Source: Fomitopsis serialis (lineage: Eukaryota; Basidiomycota; Agaricomycetes; Polyporales; Fomitopsidaceae). From it: a stretch of 64,000 nt of DNA. Where the stretch lies: NCBI RefSeq assembly GCF_022376445.1, contig NW_025955013.1, positions 186,001 to 250,000 on the forward strand, given 5' to 3'. Numbering within the stretch: the stretch's first letter is position 1; every line of letters starts with the position of its first letter. Positions 57,273-64,000 of this stretch are shown here, piece after piece. Made by a program: the position numbers and the translations under genes. The notes under the pieces are model-generated. The model worked only from the letters and a program-made list of their open reading frames with translations. It had not been told where the DNA came from and ran no database searches.

Positions 57273-60266
57273 TCACGCAGAAAACCGCTGCTCGATGCTG
57301 GGGGTGTAGCCTATCGTCGGGCCCACGCCCCTAGGAGACTGCATCGCGTCAAGCCTCCATTCCGCCCGGACACGCTGGCAGATCGCCTTGAACGTGGAGA
57401 CAGAGCCCTTCTCCAGCACCAAAGCCACGCCCGTCTCGTACCCGAAGAACTTGTCCATCCGCAGCCTCGAGCCCCCGAACGAGCTCGACGGCGCAGGGAG
57501 AGCAGTCTGAGAAAGACGCGGGGTGGCAGTGGAGGGCGAAGCGTATTGTTGGCCGGCAGAGGCAGAGGCGAAGTCGACGCGGAAGCGGACCTGCTTGTAG
57601 GCGCCGCTAGGCCCTTCCTGGATGTCAGCCGTGCTGCACTTCAGCGTGTACCAGCTGTGGTGGTCCTCGATCATTGAGAGTACGCCACTCTGGTCGAGCA
57701 GACGCGCGATCTCGGCGCGAGTGGTGAAGAGGTCCGCGGCGGAGTAGAGCGTGAAGGACTGCACCTTCCAGTGGAACAGATTGGAGAACCAGCCCTTGAA
57801 CTCGCCCGCCGGAGAGCCGATCATGGAGGACTGCGGCGACATGAGACCAGGAGACCCAACCATGGAGAATGTCGACCTCTTATGCAGAACCGGTGTGCCG
57901 TGAAGATCCAGAGCAGGAGCTGAACATTACACAGTGAATGAAGCAAGCCACAAATTACAGAGATCGTCGTCACTTACGTCGGCTCCTTCTGTCCTTCTTC
58001 GGCGCCTTCGCAGCCTGAGGCTCGCCGAAGAACACCACATTCCCCATTTCCTTTGCCATAGGCACCGACTGCCCGAAGCCAAGACCACCAGTGTTCGCAT
58101 GGGAATGCGACCGTGCATGAGGCGCACCAGCGTCCCAGTTCTCCTTGTCATCGATGACCATAGCGCACTGCGCCTCGTTGCTCTCGCTGCGCGACTGTTT
58201 GTCACCAAGAGGCTGTTCAGTCTCAATCGGCGCGTCAGTCACATCCATGGGCTCCGGCATGTTGACGTTGGTCGGTGGCGGCGCCGACGGGCGTGCTGCG
58301 TTCCAGGAGACGGCTTGCGTGTTGATCATATCGGCATATTGATCAAGGTTCCTCTGCAGACCCGCATCCGGGACCCTCGGAGCGGCGATCATTGGCAGGA
58401 TGGATGTAGCAGCGGCACGAACAGGAACGGGCGAGTGAATGATACCGTGAGTTGGCGCGCCCATGGACGCCCGGTAACCACGAGCAGGGTCATTGATGTT
58501 AGGAGACATGGCGGAAGCCCTCGGGATAGGAATAGGTGCAGAGCCACGTCGCATCGGGGCCGCGGGCCCGCGGGGCTGGTATGGAAGGAAGAGACTTTGG
58601 GCATGAGCTTGCGTCGAAGGCTGAGGCGAGAGCGGCCCCTTCATGCCTGTCTGGAAGAGCTGGCGAGCGGGAGCGGCGAAGCTCGTCTGAGGTCTCGCAA
58701 CAGAGGGCGAGAACGCAGAAGCAGGCCGAGTTCTCTGCGGGCGGGGGCCAACAGGAGAAGGTGGATGCGCTCTGGAAGGCGACCGTTCCATGGGCACATC
58801 AGTCGTAACAACAAGAGCACCAGGCTTGGGCGATGGAGTCCTAGACGGAGGCGCGGGGGCAGCACGAGTGGACCGCAAGAACTGGTGCTGGGGTATTGCT
58901 TGGCGGTTGAGATCCTGAGGCTCCAAGTGAGTCGACCGTCGCGAGCCCGGCGTCGAATATTGCTTTGTGACCACTTTGCCAGTCACAATCAGGACCTCGT
59001 CAAGATCCATGAAAATGCCGTGTTCTTCCATCGTCCGCTCGCGATGCTTCTGTAGCAGGAAGTAGAATGCTTTAGCCAGAGTACCCTGCCCAGGTGGGCT
59101 CAGCAGATCAGCCCGAATTCCGTCTACGTCTGCGTGGCGACCCCAGATGACGCAGAGAGACTCAAATAGATCACGGTCGATGTGCAGAGCAGAGGGCAGC
59201 GGTTTAGCAAGCTCAGATACAGGCGGCGCAGGGACATAGGTAATGCCAGGGGTCGAGCCTTCGAGCCAGGGATGCGTAAGTATCTCAGCCATCTGCAAGG
59301 TGCCTCGTCAAAGGAGAGCAACACGGACGAATAGAGACATACAGTGATGCGCTTCTGGACATCGACCACAAGCATGCGCGACAGAAGGTCCTTGGCCATC
59401 GGGTCGATATAGGTCGGCATATCGTACTTGCCCACCTTGACCTTGCTGAGGAGGGTCCTGACATTCTTGTCGTCGAAGGGCAGCCTTCCAGTCAAAAGTG
59501 CATAGAGAATCACACCGCAACTCCATATATCAGTCGCCGTCCCAGTGTACTTGTGCCCGTTGACGATCTCCGGACTCGCGTAATGCGGGCTGCCACAGCT
59601 AGTCTCGAGTTGCAGAGAAGGAGGAGCGAACGCCGCCATTCCCCAGTCAGCGATCTTGATCAGGGGAGGGTTGATTGAGTGGATGAGGATGTTCTCGGGC
59701 TTGAGGTCGCGGTGGATGATAGAGAACGTGTGCGCATAGTTCAGACCATAGACGACTTGCTTGAAGTACGCCAAAGCCTCCAGAGGGGGAAGCTTGCCGC
59801 GGTTGACAAGGAAGTCAAACAGCTCACCGCCTTCGACATACTCCAAGATGAGATAGAGCTCCTTGTCGCCTTCGTAGACGTCGTAGATGCGCATGATGTT
59901 CGGGTGGTTCATGAGCTTCATCATAGTGATCTCCCTGTCAATGCCGAGACGCTGCTTGTCTAGCTTCGCCTGAGCAGCGGCGTCCGCACGGTTCTTGACG
60001 AACGGTTGCAGTGGAAGGATCTTCACGGCGGCGAGCTGTCCAGTCCGACGGTGCTTGGCGATCTTGACATGCCCGCTCGCGCCCTTGCCGACGCACTCGC
60101 CAATGACCCAAGGTCCGACGTACTTCGCGTCGTCCGGAAAGTCAAATGCACCGCTACCCGCCGCTGCTTTCTCTTTCTGCCATCGAGTTCCAAGAGGGGT
60201 GTGGTATTTGACCGGAGGCGCGCGAGGGGGGCTGTCCGGAGCCATTGTAGTCATGGTTGCCATCAA
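57273..60266 (-). CDS. Gin4/Hsl1/Cdr2-type (NIM1-related) protein kinase
   Basis: Three exons (60266-59343, 59292-57978, 57919-57273) encode a Ser/Thr kinase of the CAMK group. Kinase motifs in order: VIGECVGKGASGHVKIAKH (glycine loop), LAAVKILPL (ATP Lys), LYLILEYVEGGELFDFL, IIHRDLKPENILIHS (catalytic loop), KIADWGMAAF (DWG in place of DFG), TSCGSPHYASPEIV (activation loop), and DIWSCGVILYALLTGRLPF. Exon 2 begins MAEILTHPWLE and carries a long Pro/Ser-rich regulatory region. Exon 3 ends in a compact domain (FKGWFSNLFHWKVQSFTLYS, GYETGVALVLEKGSVSTFKA) that looks like the KA1-type membrane-binding module of this family. Such kinases link septins and cell size to entry into mitosis. Four ATGs lie within the first 24 nt, so the exact start could be up to 21 nt further in. 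Confidence 0.88.
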
Positions 60267-60733
60267 GTAACTAGATGTGGTTTGTGAGGTAGATTATAGG
60301 AGTAGTAGAATAGAATGTGTGCAGCTGCGGCCGTCGTCGTCGTCGCGGTACCCAGACGGCAAACAGACCTAGAGGAAAGAGAGTGAGGAGGCTGGCTCGT
60401 CAGTCAACGCGAACCTCAACGAGACGTAGGCGCCCGCGGCGGACCGCCAAACAACGCGCAAACAACCAAGCACGTGCACTCAAACAATGCTGCATCCCAG
60501 TTGCATCCGAGTCTGAGACTCTGAGCTACTTACTTATGCGTACGTATAGGCAACGTATTGCTACTCAGCCCCCGGTTCCTATGTAGGGAAGCAGTCCTGA
60601 GAGCCTAATGATGGTGGTACTACATCATATGCTCCGCACACATCTGTCAATTATAAGCGTAATACAACAGTCCCTCCACCATAAGCAATGTAATATACTC
60701 CAGTCCATGCCGCACCGTAAACCCCCACAACAG
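60267..60733. other. Spacer between kinase and SNARE genes
   Basis: About 470 nt, both neighbours on the minus strand. No gene is seen; it should be the kinase promoter and the SNARE 3' end. Confidence 0.5.
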
Positions 60734-61827
60734 CTATAGGATAATCACCAACAGCAGAAGTATCATAAGGACGACAATCAGGATGATGATGCACCAGCCA
60801 GATTTCGTCTCTGTCAATCATTTACGACGTGAACGACGTTCCTAGACTATCACTCCGCAGCGCACCTTCTGTTTGCCGTATGAATCGCTTCATTCGTGTC
60901 ATGGCAGAATCCAGCTTGGTACCTGAGCTGTCGACGCCCTGTTCCAGGTCGTCAAGCATCCTTCGCGTAAGGTGCACTTAATCATTCAGTGGCGTCAGCA
61001 TAAGGCGAATGTACGTACTCATTGTGTTCCATGATCTCACGGCCCATGAGGCCTGCTTGCTCGGCCAGGGTGGACAAGGTACCGCCAATGGAGTCCAATG
61101 TCTGGTCTTGTTGACGCATAATCATCTGGCATCGGCCGTGATGCATGTCAATTTCGAATGCGAAGACGACAATACAGGACAACACACGGACCTGCTGCTC
61201 TTGCTTCGCCCATTCTGCCTGGTCGTCGCCAGGGGCAGGTGATGTCGCGCGGCTGCTGAGGCGAGATGAGGGTGCAGGCAAGCCGATCTGAGAATGTGGT
61301 CTTGAGCGTCTTCCTTGGGTATCCGAGTCGACTTCCGCTCTCATCGTCTGTCATGGTGCTGCGTGTCAGCAGCGAGTCAATGAAGCTCAAAGGTGAAGAC
61401 ATTCATGACGGTGACATACCTCAATCTCGCGTCGCACATGACCAACGTATTTCTGCCTCTCCATGAGCTCTGACTCCTCCAGGCCGAACATCCGTGCGCC
61501 CGTCTGTTCGACAATTCTGGGATGGCCTCAGTAGACAGCTTGATGCAATGCATGAGCACCGACCTCACGCTCTCCTCCAAGTCCTCAAGATCGGCCTCAA
61601 GGGCCGCAAGAGTGGCCTTCAACTATAGAACGCATGGCGCGCGTCAAGTCAGTATGTACAGTGCTCGACTCGGACTGGCTACATACCTCGTTCCTCGCCC
61701 ATACGAGCTCCTCGCTGTCGTCTGTCGCGGTGCTCCGTATCCGTAGATATGACGCGCGCAATGTAGATGCGGTCTGCAAGGAGCTCTGTATTTCCTGCTG
61801 GACGGCATGGTATGGGTCCGTAGACAT
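60734..61827 (-). CDS. Tlg1/syntaxin-6-type t-SNARE (Qc)
   Basis: A multi-exon gene for a tail-anchored SNARE of the endosome/trans-Golgi. It starts MSTDPYHAVQQEIQSSLQTA (61827), the syntaxin-6 N-terminal helical domain, and continues LKATLAALEADLEDLEESVR and QTGARMFGLEESELMERQKY. A Ser/Pro-rich linker follows (SRLSSRATSPAPGDD). The SNARE motif is MIMRQQDQTLDSIGGTLSTL, LAEQAGLMGREIMEHNE and MLDDLEQGVDSSGTKLDSAM, carrying the zero-layer Gln of the Q-SNAREs. The protein ends with a single transmembrane anchor, GWCIIILIVVLMILLLLLVI, with only a few residues after it. All intron junctions used are GT/AG and in frame. It shares a 390-nt divergent promoter with the Yra1-like gene. Confidence 0.92.
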
Positions 61828-62217
61828 CTCGCTGTGAGTTAAGCGTCGGCCCGTTGCGCGTTCGCGCAGTAAATAGGTGGAAGGAGTGTATTGGCGACGG
61901 AATTTCCACGCCCAAGTGCTGTAGCACGGATTGAGTACGCAGCGGTGAAGATATCGAGGCAAAGTGAAACGGAGGTAAGGCTGGTATAAGACTGAATGAC
62001 ACGGTCAAGTGAGGGCGCGGAGAGTCTGACGCTGGGCACGCGTCGCACGTGCCTGTGCTTCTCGAGCCTGTGCCACCGCCGCGAGGCTGCCACTCTATAT
62101 CTGCCCGCCACAGACAAAGTTGCGGCCTCAAAATCATCCTCGACTCTCTCATTCTCACCTCCATCGCCTACACCACATACCCCTACGCCGATTTTCTTCC
62201 CTTCCACGCACCCGGCA
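61828..62217. promoter_or_regulatory. Divergent promoter region
   Basis: 390 nt between the SNARE gene (minus) and the mRNA export adaptor gene (plus). CT-rich stretches lie just upstream of the right start (about 62140-62210). No TATA box is clear. Confidence 0.5.
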
Positions 62218-63228
62218 ATGCAAGCATACCCAGCACCCGCACGCCTGCACAGTTACCACAACTCAAAGAGACAGCTACTCGGCAACCAAGCGCAAGTCCC
62301 ACCCGCATGGCGCACCGCGCCAGGCGCGACGGCCAACGGCAAGAGAGCAGGGCCCGCAGCAGCGGCAGCAGCGAAGGGGAGCAAGATCATGCTCAGCCAG
62401 CTCCCGATGGATGTGGCCGAGAACGAAGTCGAGGTACGCCCGTGTTCCCCTCTGTCCCGCGTGCCACCGGGAGGATGGCGAGTCCGAGAACGGTGGAGGC
62501 AAAGGATGAGCACTGATGGACTGCGATCCGGTGCAGATACTCTTCGCGAAGACGGTCGGCCCCGTGAAGGACACGTTCATTGTGTACAACTCGCAAGGGA
62601 AGAGTAAGGGCATGGCAGTCGTCGCATTTGCGAAACCGGAATCCGCGGCCCTTGCGAGGGAGAAGTATAATGGAAAGATCGTTGATGGCCGTGAGTGTCA
62701 ATATCCCGTCCTCAATTATCATATTCTCTCCAATATCATTTCGGATGATGTCTTATGTATCTGACATCTTCGGCCAAGCTCACTCATTGGGTTATTCGCG
62801 CAGGTCGACCGATCAAGATTGAAATCATCAAGGACGACAATGAGATACCCTCCGCCGCGCCCGAGAAGAAGTCGTTGTCACTGCTCGAACGCATAGGTCA
62901 AACATCCAAATCCGTACATGCTGCTCCCGGGGCTCAACGAACAGCAGCCAAGGCGCCAGCGTAAGTGCCCCCTCTTATACTGACGTCTGAGTTCCACCAA
63001 CCTACACCGGTACGCTGCAGACAACCGAAGGCCACGAAGGCCACCCAGAAAGCTGCCCCGAAAACTGCAGCAGCCCAACGGCCAATATTCGCGGGGAACG
63101 CGAAGGCGAAGCTGCGGACGAAAAAGGGGCCGAAGCGGATTCAAAAGCAGCAACAGCGGAAGGTAGTCACGGCGGAGCAACTCGACCAGGAGATGGAGGA
63201 CTACCGGGCGAGCACGGATACCGTATGA
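62218..63228 (+). CDS. mRNA export adaptor, Yra1/ALYREF family
   Basis: A four-exon gene for an RNA-binding adaptor of the TREX complex, which hands mRNA to the export receptor. It starts MQAYPAPARLHSYHNSKRQL (62218), followed by a basic Ala-rich stretch. The RRM covers KIMLSQLPMDVAENEVE, then after an intron ILFAKTVGPVKDTFIVYNSQ, KSKGMAVVAFAKPESAALA and GRRPIKIEIIKDD. RNP2 (IMLSQLP) and RNP1 (KSKGMAVVAF) are both recognisable. The C-terminal region is Lys/Ala/Gln-rich (KLRTKKGPKRIQKQQQRKVV), with LDQEMEDYRA at the very end, matching the C-terminal UAP56-binding box of the family. The stop is at 63226-63228. It is likely nuclear. Confidence 0.92.
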
Positions 63229-64000
63229 CCCCCGCTGACTACACACTCGAGTATCCGTCGTACGCCTCCCCCTGCTATACCACACTCTGGCTCTCTCGAC
63301 TCGGTTATGATGTCACGCAAACTCACGCCACGTCTTCATCCCTTGTGCTTTCCTCCGGCTCGTCGTTGCTGTTAGTCGTCATCTTTGTACACTACTCGTC
63401 CACTATGCAAACAACATCGCTTTTTGCTTGCCGCTCTGGAGAACACAGTGTCGTTGACGGGCGTATCACCGGGGGGGAGGCAGGGCGCGTTGACAGGAGT
63501 TCGGTCATTATATGGACATCGTAAGAATTGTGAAGGTTCCCTCGATGTTATCCCTCAGGACATCGCACGACCATGCCATGTTTCTGAGATGTTCGGAGAA
63601 CAACACATCGCACGGACAAAACTTCTGTTTGCATGTCACATGCCCAATGTGCATGTGATGATCAGGCCATGTCTGACCTCCAAACATGCCCCCGGTGGTT
63701 GTGCTCGGAACATTGCAAGAACAGTTATCATGTGCTTGCGATGTTCGCTTCATATCACGACGGTGTACACTCGGCAGGTACAGACACAGAACATGTAGCT
63801 TACAGATAATGATCATGCGTAGTGTTTGGCTCATGCACGCTTATAAAACATGCCTCGTAGAATGTCCGTAACATGTTCGCGCGACGAACAACGCGTCTTG
63901 TTTCCAGTGTGTACCAAGGTAGTTCGTAGACGAGATCATTGCGTCTTCGGGCGGGCTGCCGCCGCCATACCGACAGTAGCCTGCCACCAAAACGCGAGCG
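63229..64000. other. Right-end sequence, no gene seen
   Basis: About 770 nt after the export adaptor gene. Short frames only. It should begin with the 3' untranslated region of that gene. A cluster of CATGT/ACATG words (63570-63690) is visible but unexplained. Confidence 0.45.

Noticed and set aside
57934..59055. 373-residue open frame on the plus strand
   Set aside because: It is antisense to the kinase exon 2, which has a continuous family-matching frame on the minus strand.
1..64000. CRISPR arrays, bacterial operons, tRNA or rRNA genes
   Set aside because: No regularly spaced direct repeats, no ribosome-binding sites and no cloverleaf-forming or rRNA-like sequence were seen. Intron structure shows a fungal nuclear origin.

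Overview
This window is nuclear DNA of a filamentous basidiomycete, most likely an Agaricomycete of the Polyporales type. The evidence is introns of about 50-65 nt with GT...AG ends in nearly every gene, compact divergent promoters, a DUF6533 membrane protein, a paxillin-like LIM protein, and lineage-specific tandem families. The species cannot be named from this sequence alone. I saw no tRNA, rRNA, CRISPR array or recognisable transposase.

The window alternates between conserved housekeeping genes and a fast-evolving accessory region. The left 25 kb is mostly accessory. It holds three copies of an unnamed WW-like/four-TM membrane protein family (1-1407, 3753-6819, 8921-10451; a fourth lies at 33822-36506). 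It also holds a tandem array of three metacaspase genes (11564-13150, 14170-16009, 17793-19635), three very small secreted Kre9/KNH-domain proteins (16499, 23101, 24696), and a trypsin-fold serine peptidase (20313-22026). One conserved gene, an NDUFAF2/NDUFA12-type complex I protein, sits inside this block at 2045-3190.

From 25.8 kb the gene content becomes conserved: an XPG/FEN1-type nuclease (25833-28059) and coatomer alpha-COP (28664-33029). The fourth WW/TM copy follows. Next is an inverted pair of carboxylesterases, the left one (37373-39690) broken by many lesions and the right one (43744-46058, minus) intact, flanking a three-LIM-domain protein (40052-43073). The right third carries a PPR-like mitochondrial protein (47180-49483, minus), a Swi3/Rsc8 chromatin-remodelling subunit (49948-52194), a DUF6533 membrane protein (52617-54483, minus), a Gin4/Hsl1/Cdr2-type kinase (57273-60266, minus), a Tlg1/syntaxin-6 SNARE (60734-61827, minus) and a Yra1/ALYREF mRNA-export adaptor (62218-63228).

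The most interesting part is the left arm. Executioner-type proteases (metacaspases and a trypsin-fold peptidase) are mixed with repeated membrane proteins of unknown function and tiny secreted Ig-like proteins, all in tandem and in different states of decay. This looks like a birth-and-death gene cluster of the kind used in self/non-self recognition or regulated cell death, but that function is inference. Several apparent lesions are one-base differences in short homopolymers, so assembly error must be excluded before calling those copies pseudogenes.
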